Assembly: GCF_022201045.2 (NCBI RefSeq)
Contig: NC_068564.1
Coordinates: forward strand, 26,379,001 to 26,443,000
Direction: 5' to 3'
DNA from: Citrus sinensis
Lineage: Eukaryota; Streptophyta; Magnoliopsida; Sapindales; Rutaceae
DNA length: 64,000 nt
In this document: in pieces, positions 35,169 through 46,133 of the stretch
Layout: each line of letters starts with the position of its first letter
How positions within the stretch are numbered: position 1 is the stretch's first letter
Position numbers and translations under genes: made by a program
The notes under the pieces: model-generated
Databases searched by the model: none
Told to the model about the DNA's origin: nothing
The model's input: only the letters and a program-made list of their open reading frames with translations

Positions 35169-38100
35169 TTACAATATAATATCGTCATTAAATATATCAA
35201 TCGCAATCTTCTTTCTAAAGTATTCGACATGACTAGCGTTAAACTCCAATCTAAGCCCGAGCATTAAATACATCGTAACCATCAATACAAAAACACCGCA
35301 ATCGCCAGTTCCGGGCTCTTGTTGTGGCGCGCTCTTAACTGCGATAGCTTTCCACGGGTCTTCACTCCGCAACTCCGGTCGGATATTGTAGAAGCCAACA
35401 TATTCCAACCATCGAGGGAATATAACTTCAAGTGGCTTGAATTTCAACTTGTACCTTTTGTCGTCGCGATTTGAGAGTAATGAGTCATAAATCCAGACTT
35501 TATTTTTCCGAAAGTCAACTCGTGCTAGTACCCAATGCGCGCCGTCCAAGTTAACAGGGATGAGTAACTGCATATAACAATTCAAAAACATGTTCGTTAT
35601 GTATGAAATTAAAATACAACAAAGAAATAGCAACAACTTGAATATTTTCATTATATAGCATGTGAAATGTAATAAAACACATACCATATCGACATCCGTC
35701 ATTGATTTAGACATTGTGTGCTGTCGCCCACAAAGATAACTATTCAAGCGGTCGTCGAATACCATTGAATCGACTGCACAATTCCCGTTATTCCATAACT
35801 GATTCAAGAACACCTAATACATAGATAACCAAGAAATGCATAAATTAATAAAACTTAAATTTTTATAATTTAATAAAATTTATAAGTTTTGTCGGCACGT
35901 TACCCAAAAAAATGTGTCAGTATGTGTGACACGTTGGAGTAAGGCATTTGGATACTGCCGTTGTTTCTCGCTAATCAAGCGGAGATACTCGTGAATATGC
36001 TGTAGAGAAACAGAAATATTACGAGTTTTTAAAAAAAAATTTATACACAAATCCACAACAGTATACACCACGAGGAAATTATAAATACCTCATCGCCTAG
36101 CCATCCCATCGAAGCTGTCCCCAAAATTATTTGAAAGAATGACAGCGGGTGCTGGACTCTCCGGCGGACTCTACTATCACCAGTGAACCATCGATCAAAC
36201 TCAGCAAACAGACTAGAGTCCTCCAATCCTCTTAGTGGATTTACATCCACACTCGTACTCATGTCAATCGTATGCTCCATGACTTGGGGTCGAGGTAAAG
36301 GCCGGACGTTCTGTCCTCGCCTGACCGGAGGAATCATGTAAGGACTGTTATAAACATACGACGGTATGTACGCGCGGCCGAACTTACTAACGCCCGGAGG
36401 CACCTCTGTGAACACCTGCACGCTCTCCCCACTTACATCCCCGTAGAAACTATACAATGACGTGGGCGTAGACAAATTTTCATTGCCCACGTCAGTATAC
36501 ACTCCAACGTCATCCGGGGCCTATACATTCGCCAAAAAGAACATATTAAATAACTATCAAATTAAAAGTTAAACGAACATTATTATTAAATTTAAATTAG
36601 CTTACCGCATACGAGCGTGCAGTGGGAGAATCCTTATTTGGACGTTTAGAAAATGTGTCGATGAAGCCAACAACGGTTTCTTTAAAATCTTTTAATTCTG
36701 ACTTTATTTCATACACGTTACGATCAATCTTATCCAGCCGTCGTCGTACGTAATCATTAAACTGCTTTGTCCTCGACTATTACAAAATAAAAAAATAAAA
36801 CTTTAGAATAACAATAAAAAAATAATAATTTATAAAAAAAAATATCGTATATTATTTCTAACCTCAGAATCCCGTGCGTCATCAGAGTTGTCTGTTTGAT
36901 GCTGGTGGTCATCAACAGCCACCTCATCCTCAAAGGTGTTATGCCCCACCTCATCCTCAAAAGTGTCATGACGCTGCTCTGGTATTGGGTTTGGTATGTC
37001 GTCATGATCGTCATGCTCGTCTGATTGCCTTGTAACCGACGGCATCGCGTTGATTGAGGGTTGGTGCTGTATAAAGTATCATTTAAAATTAGTAAATGAA
37101 AAGTCAAAAATTTCGATTAACAAATTTTTAGTGCTTAGAGTATACCGACCTTATGAACCCAGTCTGGAATGCTTGGCAAGTAATCCTTCACAGAGAGCCA
37201 ATAATTTCTGCTACTCTCCTTTGAATTTGGCTCAAGAGTTTGTAAAACGTCCCCCTTCCATAAATTCAATTTAAAATTTTAAGTAAGTATACATAACTTA
37301 AATTTAGTAAAGTTGAAAAAATAAGTAATACATATTACTTACAAGACGAGATTCGTCGTTGAAGAACGAATAAACCTCCGCAAAGTTGATTCTCGAAGAC
37401 GCCATGGGCTTCCATTGCAGAATGCGGGGAATCTTATTCTTCGTTTTGACGACCCATGTTGATGGCAACCCTCCGATTGCTTCGTAAATCCAAGCCTACA
37501 ACAACCAAAGTGAAAAATCAAATAAAACAACTATCAAATATTTAATACTATAAAACTTATTAATAAACAAAAAAAATAGCACCTGAACCCCACACGTAAA
37601 GCCGTAAAGATTGTATTTTTCAATATTATGATCTGGATTTTTCAACCGAGTCTTCTTAAATTTCTCGTCTTTCTCGAACAGTGCATTGTCAAGACTCTCG
37701 TAAATCATTTCCCACGACAATAGACCCCATGGACTCTTTCGGAAGTACTCTATATCATCAACTTGGTCAAGCCAATCGAAATTAATTTGACAGTGATTTT
37801 TTCTTGCATTTAGTACTCTGTCCGCAAAATAAAACAGCGCAATCTTTAGTGCGTCCATATCGTCAATTTCCTCGAATTTCAACTCCTTAAATACTGCATC
37901 GAATTGCTTCACATTAATCTTACGATGCACACCACCAAAATACGTATTTCGTAGCCTCTGCTCCATTTCATCATTTTTTTGATTGGTATCAACACCAAAT
38001 GAAAGTCCAGTAACCAAGCACCATTCGACAATTGACAAGCGAATCAAATGCTTACCAATTTGAAACCATAACTGATCCTCACAGCTATCTTCTTCATGGG

Positions 38101-38341
38101 CCACTTGCCGCAGTAGAAGATTGTGCAAAATTACCCCACTAAATGAAAAACTTCGACACTCCAAGAAATGCCCAAATATATCCTTTTTGAACATACGCAA
38201 CTGCCGGTTTATTAATTTTTCCTCGATGGCTTTAACGACCGAAGATAACATACACATGCTCAAAATTCGACCAGGAAAGTGATCAGCATAACGAAAATAC
38301 ATCTTGCCTACTTCAATATCCGGTGATTCTGATTTCGCCAT
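35169..38341 (-). CDS. DUF1985-Ulp1 (C48) cysteine protease carried by the MULE
   Basis: Nine GT-AG exons join without lesions: 37583-38341, 37343-37495, 37150-37254, 36863-37066, 36606-36776, 36089-36520, 35904-35999, 35685-35813 and 35169-35567. Every junction is phase 0, giving 815 residues. Residues about 40-270 are a DUF1985 domain (FHGHF-like FGHFLECRSF, WCLVTGLSFGVD). The last 130 residues are a Ulp1-type papain-fold protease with His694 in GAHWVL, Asp711 in IYDSL and Cys773 in TGDCGVF, with Gln just before. Ulp1 enzymes remove SUMO-like modifiers; the target of transposon-borne versions is unknown. An upstream 5' UTR intron is likely (acceptor CAG before 38348). The gene is convergent with the transposase, 208 bp apart. 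Intactness suggests either recent insertion or selection. Confidence 0.85.
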
Positions 38342-38421
38342 GTATCTGTAATATTTATAAAATTATTACATTACATTTACAAAAAAAAAAATTAACTCGT
38401 TACAAAAAAAAAATCTAATTT

Positions 38422-38451
38422 TTGGTGCGACAGGCGCGCCCGTCGCACCAA
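38422..38451 (-). repeat. palindrome near the right MULE end
   Basis: TTGGTGCGAC at 38422-38431 and its perfect complement GTCGCACCAA at 38442-38451 flank a GGCGCGCC core. In the sense of the Ulp1 gene it shares GCCTGTCGCACCAAAAATT with the left array. It lies in the putative 5' UTR intron of the Ulp1 gene (donor near 38677, acceptor at about 38349). Confidence 0.85.
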
Positions 38452-38934
38452 ATTTGGTGCAACAGCGTGCCGCGAATGGGCGCGCGCGCGCGCCCTGCCC
38501 CCCTCCTTCCCCACCCGCAAAATTAAGCACAATCACTCCAAAATCGAAAACAATACTCCCAAACACCACCAACCACCACAAACATCATCACCACCACTAT
38601 TAATCTCAAGCTATAACTATTATTATTCTAAAATCTCATTTTAAATTAATGAAAATAAGAAAAATGACTAACCTAGGTTTTGTTGAAGGTTGTAGATCGG
38701 ATGCCGGTGAGAGATGGAGCCGCCACCGACGAGGGATGATGTCGCCGCCGATGATGGGAGTTGGATCGGTTTGGGAGAGATGAGTGAAAGGGAGTGTTGG
38801 GGAAGAGATGAGGGAGGGGTATTTTGGTCTCAAATGTTGTTTTATGGCTAATGTTGATAGAAATATTTTTGGGGGGTTAAGATGAAAAAAAGGAAAATTT
38901 TTTTGGTTATTACTGTAAATTTCCCAAAAACATT

Positions 38935-40136
38935 TCTATCAAATTTGACAACAGAAAATCTAACATTTGCTCGTAATAATTTTGTGGCCCCAGGGCCCAA
39001 ACCCAAATGTTAGTGTGAATAAACATTTTGGCGCGGATAAATTTTGGATGCACCTCAGGGAACTGTTTAAAATTACTTTTTAGAGTTTCAAAAGTAATTT
39101 TAAAAATTAAAAAATTAATTTTGGTGTTTGGTAATTTTTTTATTTAAATTTACTTTTAACAAAATCACCCCATTTTAAAGTAGAAAAGTAGTAGCTTTTT
39201 AAAATCTGTTTTGAAAATCAATTTTATATTTAATATAATTTCATTTATATCCTCACATATATTATAAAAATTCATAATTATCCTATCCTTATTTAATTAG
39301 AAAATAGAATCATTAAATTTTTAAAAAAATTATTATTATTGTTAATTACATTGAGATAATAAAATAAAAAATTATTTAATTATCAATTATTGTATATACA
39401 CAATATCAAATGTTATATACACATGTATATAAATGTGTAAATAAATTTTATTCTACATTAATCCATTTTAGTCATTTATATTTTTATAGCAGATCAACGG
39501 TATGATACTATTTTTAAAACTCACACTACTTTTAAAATTAAATTTTACTAAATGTTTAACTGATTCTCTTCACAATTGATTATTTTTATAGTACAACTAA
39601 TATAGATTGTTTTAAAATCTACAACATCACGAAACTAACCCCAAAATTATTAAGAAAACTTTGTGGAAGTACTGCTAACCCCGTCAATTTATGTTATGAG
39701 CCAGCATCTTTCAACTGAGATGTTCATATAATTGTTGATCAACAATAATATAAAGACAAATTGTCTTTTCTTAGCTGTCATAAATTTGCAACTTCGATGA
39801 ACACTTACTGTTTTAGCAAATTAAATTTCTCATTATGGACCTGCATCGTACTTCTCGATCTTTATTTTAGAATGATTTTATTTCTTTTTACCATTAAAAT
39901 AGTTTCTTGTATTTGACAGATAAATGTAATAACCTCCCACTAGATGTTAAAATGTGCTCACCCATTAGTTGTCGTCCTTCCAAATAAGCATATGGGAACT
40001 TCGATTTAAGATCAAAATTAGCAACTTGTCATTAATTTTTTATATACATTTTTTTTATACAAGTATTACTTCATTTTTTGTACTAATTACCTAAGTCTTA
40101 GAAATGCTATCGACTAACCAATAGAATTAAACCTTA
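38935..40136. other. intergenic, displaced upstream region of protease gene 2
   Basis: AT-rich sequence without genes. 39755-39930 matches the distal upstream block of protease gene 1 (13090-13260) in the same orientation. It is therefore probably the promoter region of protease gene 2, pushed away by the MULE. Confidence 0.45.
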
Positions 40137-40805
40137 GGAAGTGTTTACTTCACGAATTAAAGGGGCTAGGGAGAGCTTCTGTAGGAGCGTGATGGCATCG
40201 AGTTCCAAAAGAAATGCTACAAAAGAAAGAATCTCTGCGTGACCAATGCGTCTTCCATGGAAATTGGAATCCAGAATTGGAATTATTGACAATGTTTACT
40301 TCGCAAAATAGAGACGGAAATCAAAATCGCAATCTTGGGCTCCAACTAAATTTGGGAATGACGATCGGGAGATTCAACTCCCATTCCCTAGATTTGTCAT
40401 TTTATCTCCATTAAAATTTTATTATTCCCAAATTGCCGTCAATCAACTTTTGTCATGTTTGCATTTTGGTCCCTAAAAATTTATGAAAAATACCCAAAAG
40501 TTTGCATTATTTGCAAGTAGGTCCTTTATTTTTATAATAATTATCATAATAATACTTAAAATAAAATATTTTAAATAACATTAATATAACAATAATAAAA
40601 TTATTATTATTATTAAAAGTTATTAATTTTATTATTTTAATTGTATTATTACTGTCATTAATGACATTAATATTAATATTATTTAAATTTTATTAATTAT
40701 TATTAACTATTAATTATTTGTATTTTCGATAATGTCATTATTATTATTATTATTATTAAAATATACTTAAATATTTTAATTATCGTTATTATTAGTTTTA
40801 TTAAC

Positions 40806-40841
<36 letters not shown>

Positions 40842-41226
40842 CCATCATTATTATTTTAATATTATTTTATTAAAATTTATTAATTATTATTATTATTTAA
40901 ATGTTATTATTATTAGAATATATTATATTTATTATTTTAATTATTATTATTATTATCATTATTAATTTTATTATTGTTATTAAAATTTATTAATTTTATT
41001 ATTTTAGTGAATATTATTGTCATTATTATTAAGGACTATTTGTAACAATCTAATTTAGGCTGATTCCGATTTCAAGACAAAATAAATACATTAATGACAA
41101 TACAATTCATTCAAATTCCAATTTCTACAGTTCAAGTAAACAACTTATTATGATTCTCATTCTCTATTTTAATTCTAACCCATTCTCATTCTTACCCATT
41201 CCGATTCCAGTTTAGTAAACGCAACA
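40137..41226. mobile_element. possible Harbinger/Tourist-like non-autonomous element with ATT microsatellite
   Basis: A TTA is present on both sides (40134-40136, 41227-41229). The ends resemble short inverted repeats: GGAAGTGTTTACT on the left and TGTTGCGTTTACT on the right complement. GAATTGGAATT-like and GAATGGGTAAGAATG-like motifs lie near the ends. The interior 40500-41040 is a decayed (ATT)n/(TAA)n tract. There is no coding capacity. The 3-bp duplication is weak evidence on its own in AT-rich DNA. Confidence 0.35.
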
Positions 41227-42614
41227 TTAATCTTAATGGATTTTTCAAAACATAAGAATACTTAATAATTAGATAATAATTCTAGTTATCATCATGTTTT
41301 AATTCATTTATAAATGTATACTTATCTGACTATATATCATTGGAGAACAAATACCAAATTTTCATTAAACAAATTACTCTAAAACAAATCCAGAAGTTAC
41401 TGAAATTGAGTTCCTCTCTCTTCTTCTTCTTCCCTTTTTTTTTAATAAGTGAGTTGCTTTAAATCGAAAGTAATATTTAATCAATCTCTTTTAAAAGTCA
41501 AGAATTCCCATGGTGGCTAAAAATGTGATTCCCTTTCCTTCAGTAAAAGGAATCAATCTCGGAAATTAAGTATAAAAAGACACCCAATTGTTGCTGTCCA
41601 TCCAATTGTAACGTCCATGGTGGGTGGTTTAGAAAAAGAACTGACTTTAAAACAAAAGTATCAATATTCTCCTAAGAAACTGAGTTTAAATGGTGGCTTG
41701 AAATATGAATCGCTTCAATAAAAAGAATGAATCACTTAAACAAGAAGATTACCATGTTGGCTTTTAAATAAACTTCAAGAGTTAAATTATAGAAAATAAT
41801 GCTATTAAATGGTGGCTTTATAAACAAAAGGAACAAGCCTCGTTCCAAATAAAGATAATAAGATATCCCGTCTTCAGTGAAAAAGAATCAATGTTTAAGA
41901 AGATATATGAACATATCCAATTTAAGCAGCATATTCAATGGTGGCTTTTAAACAAAAGAAAATTAAGGACTTTGAATAAGTAACATCCAGCTAATGGGAG
42001 GTCTTGATGAATTCAAAAAAAAATAATAATAAAAGGAAATCTGTTGATTCTATCGCCTTTTATCCCATAAGAAACCTGATCACCTCCAATAATTGAAGCT
42101 TCACATGCTATCCCAAGTCGCCGTGGCAGACTTTGTGAAGAAGTGGGGAAATTTTTATTTACTTAAAAAAGTTTATTTGTTGTTTAAGTTTTTAATCTAT
42201 CATTTAAAGTAACTTTGATGCTGAAAATGTAATTTATGTTCAATTTCTTTTTCTTTTTCTTTTTTTGGTCTTTTCAGTTAAAGCATTTGAGGGCACCTCG
42301 AAAATTTATTGAGATGGAAAATAACTATATTTTCTCAAAAAAATAGACTCAGTGGAGGTAGTTACATATCAATATAATTTCAAACAAATATAGAGGGAAG
42401 TTACATATATCTGTCAAGAAGAAAGTATCTTGATGGTAAAAAGAGATAAAATCATTCTAAAAATAAAGACAAATATATGGGATCAGGATGCAAAGAACTC
42501 TTATTAGAATGGATTTGCCTGTATTGTAAAATGAAGACATATAGAAATAATTAAGGACGTGATGTGAAGCAAACGTATAACTTCCTGGAAATCAATTATG
42601 TTTCTGCGGACCAT
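41227..42614. other. upstream region of protease gene 3 with degenerate repeats
   Basis: No coding signal. About five degenerate copies of a motif like AATGGTGGCTTTTAAACAAAAG occur near 41510, 41689, 41752, 41809 and 41939. 42331-42477 is shared with 51893-52050 in the same orientation and, in reverse, with the upstream blocks at 13190-13260 and 39870-39930. Confidence 0.5.
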
Positions 42615-42622
42615 TATAAAAA
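42615..42622 (+). promoter_or_regulatory. TATA box of protease gene 3
   Basis: TATAAAAA, 57 bp upstream of the start codon at 42679. The spacing is nearly the same as in protease gene 1. Confidence 0.6.
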
Positions 42623-42678
42623 GAGCTTCATTCTATGTTAATGTTACATCAAGAGAAACAAGCTTCGCCTGGAAATAA

Positions 42679-44022
42679 ATGTCTCAAATTCATCAATCTT
42701 TTCTGGTCCTCACTTTCTTTTGTTGCCTTGCACTTCTCTCCCAATCCCATTTCACTGCTTCAAAATCTGATGGATTGATTAGGTTACAGCTCATCCCCGT
42801 TGACTCTCTAGAGCCACAAAACCTGAACGAGTCACAAAAATTTCATGGACTTGTTGAAAAATCAAAAAGGAGGGCTTCCTATTTGAAGTCGATTTCGACT
42901 CTCAATTCATCAGTACTGAACCCATCAGATACTATTCCAATTACTATGAACACACAGAGTTCCTTATATTTCGTAAATATAGGAATCGGAAGGCCAATAA
43001 CACAAGAGCCCTTATTAGTGGACACTGCTAGTGACCTCATTTGGACGCAATGCCAACCTTGCATCAATTGTTTCCCACAAACATTTCCAATTTACGATCC
43101 AAGGCAATCCGCTACCTACGGTAGACTTCCTTGTAACGATCCGTTGTGTGAAAATAATCGCGAATTCAGCTGTGTCAATGATGTATGTGTCTACGATGAG
43201 CGGTATGCCAATGGTGCCTCAACCAAAGGTATTGCTTCGGAAGATTTATTCTTTTTCTTTCCTGATAGTATTCCTGAATTTTTAGTCTTTGGCTGCTCAG
43301 ATGACAACCAAGGCTTCCCTTTCGGTCCAGATAATAGGATTTCTGGGATCTTAGGATTAAGCATGTCTCCTCTTTCTTTAATAAGTCAAATAGGAGGTGA
43401 TATCAATCATAAATTTTCGTACTGTTTAGTCTATCCTCTAGCTTCTAGCACGCTGACATTCGGAGACGTTGATACGAGTGGACTACCGATTCAATCAACT
43501 CCATTTGTCACCCCACACGCACCTGGATATTCTAATTACTATCTGAATTTGATTGATGTTAGCATCGGAACACATCGTATGATGTTTCCTCCTAATACTT
43601 TTGCGATTAGAGACGTTGAAAGAGGATTAGGGGGCTGCATTATGGACTCTGGGAGTGCTTTTACGTCCATGGAACGAACTCCTTACAGGCAAGTGCTGGA
43701 ACAATTTATGGCTTATTTTGAACGATTCCACCTCATAAGAGTTCAAACAGCCACAGGTTTTGAGCTTTGCTACAGACAAGATCCAAATTTTACGGACTAT
43801 CCTTCAATGACCTTGCATTTTCAAGGGGCTGACTGGCCTCTGCCAAAGGAGTATGTTTATATTTTCAATACTGCCGGAGAGAAGTACTTTTGCGTTGCAC
43901 TGCTCCCGGATGACAGATTAACTATAATAGGAGCCTATCATCAACAAAATGTTCTGGTCATATACGATGTTGGTAATAATCGGCTTCAATTTGCTCCGGT
44001 GGTTTGTAAAGGTCCGAAGTAA
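42679..44022 (+). CDS. nepenthesin/CDR1-like aspartic protease (protease gene 3)
   Basis: Intronless, 447 residues, secreted A1 protease. Signal peptide at about residues 7-27, propeptide, then the first catalytic motif DTASDLIW at Asp115 and the second DSGSAFTS at Asp323. The first motif has Ala for the usual Gly, as in gene 1. The nepenthesin insert is present (CQPCINCF, CNDPLC, CVNDVC). The C-terminal hallmark IIGAYHQQNVLVIYD resembles the family's IlGawQQQN. The lobes and Cys pattern are complete and the frame is clean. It lies on the opposite strand to genes 1 and 2. Substrate and role are unknown; extracellular location follows from the signal peptide. Confidence 0.87.
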   Translation: MSQIHQSFLVLTFFCCLALLSQSHFTASKSDGLIRLQLIPVDSLEPQNLNESQKFHGLVEKSKRRASYLKSISTLNSSVLNPSDTIPITMNTQSSLYFVNIGIGRPITQEPLLVDTASDLIWTQCQPCINCFPQTFPIYDPRQSATYGRLPCNDPLCENNREFSCVNDVCVYDERYANGASTKGIASEDLFFFFPDSIPEFLVFGCSDDNQGFPFGPDNRISGILGLSMSPLSLISQIGGDINHKFSYCLVYPLASSTLTFGDVDTSGLPIQSTPFVTPHAPGYSNYYLNLIDVSIGTHRMMFPPNTFAIRDVERGLGGCIMDSGSAFTSMERTPYRQVLEQFMAYFERFHLIRVQTATGFELCYRQDPNFTDYPSMTLHFQGADWPLPKEYVYIFNTAGEKYFCVALLPDDRLTIIGAYHQQNVLVIYDVGNNRLQFAPVVCKGPK

Positions 44023-46133
44023 CTTACTGTGTACTAGAAGAAATGAAAACAAATTAATAATACACAATAAAAATTGTGTCTTTGTTTCTTAATTATTGAA
44101 TAAACTCATGCTCGAGCAACCGTCCAAGAAAAGCCTACTCAAAATTTATGAGCCTGGACGGACCAAAAACTTGGGTTCCTAGTAGATTAGTGGTTAATTT
44201 GGATTATGATATGAATCCATGATATCAAAAATCATCTCGAATTATTAACCCTCCACTGCAATTCACTCGTTTTCGCTCGCAACCATCTCCATTCGTTTAT
44301 AATTAATATTACTTTATTTTATTTTTCATTGCCAGGTACCCACCAACCCAACACAGGCCAAATTATTTTAAATTTTTAATACCTACTCTTGTCTTTTTAC
44401 TTTATTTTATTTTTGAAAAAAAAGGAATTTTGGCTATTCGAATTAATTTAATTTCATCTCACCTTATTCTTCTTTTTTTTTTTTAACTGTGTTGAATGCG
44501 TTGCTTTCGTTATTATTTTCTTTATTTCTAATGTTGCATTTATTATGTTTTATTTTATGCAGGTAGAAGTTGAATTCACTGTTACGAATAACTATTTTGA
44601 TTTCATTTTTTTATATTTTTAATTTATATTTCGATTTGACTAAAGTGCCATCGTAGTGTATCCATTGTAATTAAATTCCCTGGAAATTAAAATTAATGCG
44701 GTGGCAAAAAGATGAAGCCCAAATGACCTCGACTCCCAATAATATGTATATGTTCCAAGTACTTGCTAATTCGTGGTGACCTATTGTGCCTTACATGATT
44801 AATTTTATAATACATCAGAGATAATATAATTAATTAGTATATATACGATATATGTAGTTGAATATTATTTAAATATTACTTATATGCTGATTTTTTAAAA
44901 TGAATACATATATACCGTAATATTATTTACTTGTTGTATCTAATATAGCAATTTAGAGATATTCTAAAATTTCTCATCTTACACGTTTACATATACCTAA
45001 CTGCCACAACTCCTAAAGAAGCCACCTAAAATTTATTATTAGTTTTTTTTATACAATATCTTGACGGACTTTTAAAAGTTTGCTTGTCTATGAGTTTCTT
45101 TAATTTTGTAAGGAGATATAATGTGCCTTGCCTTATCCCTCAAATCCAGCATCATATATATATGTGTGTATATATATATATAAATCTCTTCACAATCTAA
45201 ACATGTACCCAAGGCCATTTTTACCTCCCTGTTTCACGTCAATCTCAACTGAAATATCTTGAATAATACCATATGTACTGCAAATAAAATTTTAATACAA
45301 AAGGAATAAAAGACGAATAAAATTATTGTCTTGTCGTGAACTTTTTTTATCGTGTAATTAAATTTTTTTAATCTTTTATTGATTGTATACAATCTTTTTT
45401 TTTTTTTTGGCTAACCTTTTGCAGACGTATAATTATTTAAAAAACCTTAATTTTATCTAAGTTGACTCAACTCTCTTGGTGACAGCTTCCATTGTAGCAA
45501 AAGAATAATTTATGTTACATAAGAAATTGTAGAATAAAAAGGATTCAATACTACCACCAAAGTGCAACAAGAAAAAGTGATGTTAACAAAAGAATAACAA
45601 CAAAGCCACATCATATATACATAGGTATCGACATCACAATTCGAGGATTAGAACTATGTTCAAAAAAATAAATTCAAAGGATTAGAAGTCGAATAATATG
45701 ACAAGAAACTTATATATCAGCACTTTTGAGGGATCATTACATGTAAGATTTAAATAACTAGGGTGACATGATAGGAATTTTCCATCTTAAAATAATTTTA
45801 ACTTATATATCCGCACTTTTGAGGAACCGTTACATTTAAGATTTAAATATTTAAGGTGACATGACAGGAATTTTAAAATATTTTGAGGCAACTCGTTCTT
45901 AGTTGATTCGCATGAAGTGCTGCGATAGGACCAAAGAATTTTTTTTCTTTTTCCTTTTTTAATTTATTCCTTTCACAAAAGCTGTAATAATAAAATATTC
46001 CGCAATTGGTTTTTTGCTTGCAATATAAGTTATCGAAAGAAAATGGCAGCATCATCACCACAAATATAGCTCTTTTATTTCTTTCAGCAATATTTTTGCA
46101 ACAAGTCAACAATATTTTCTCTTACTTTGCAGC
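44023..46133. other. intergenic AT-rich region
   Basis: No gene seen. It contains an (AT)n/(GT)n stretch near 45155-45182 and a tandem duplication at 45709-45880 with a unit offset of about 94 bp. Both copies carry ACTTATATATC(A/C)GCACTTTTGAGG and GGTGACATGA(T/C)AGGAATTTT. The last few hundred bases before 46134 would be the promoter of the resistance-gene relic. Confidence 0.5.

Larger units (their letters stand above)
31856..38925. mobile_element. Mutator-like element of Kaonashi/CUMULE type, 7.07 kb
   Basis: Inverted termini of about 110 bp: the left arm starts GGGAAATTTGCA, the right arm on the other strand starts GGGAAATTTACA, and both contain TTTCTATCAACATTAGCCA. A perfect 9-bp target duplication, AAAAACATT, lies at 31847-31855 and 38926-38934. 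It carries two convergent genes: a MURA-type transposase on plus (broken) and a DUF1985-Ulp1 protease gene on minus (intact). Ulp1-carrying MULEs are known from Arabidopsis (Kaonashi) and melon (CUMULE), and this structure fits that group. The element separates protease gene 2 from its distal upstream region. Confidence 0.92.

Noticed and set aside
41500..41965. CRISPR-like spaced repeats
   Set aside because: Plant nuclear DNA, degenerate units and irregular spacing; no relation to CRISPR.
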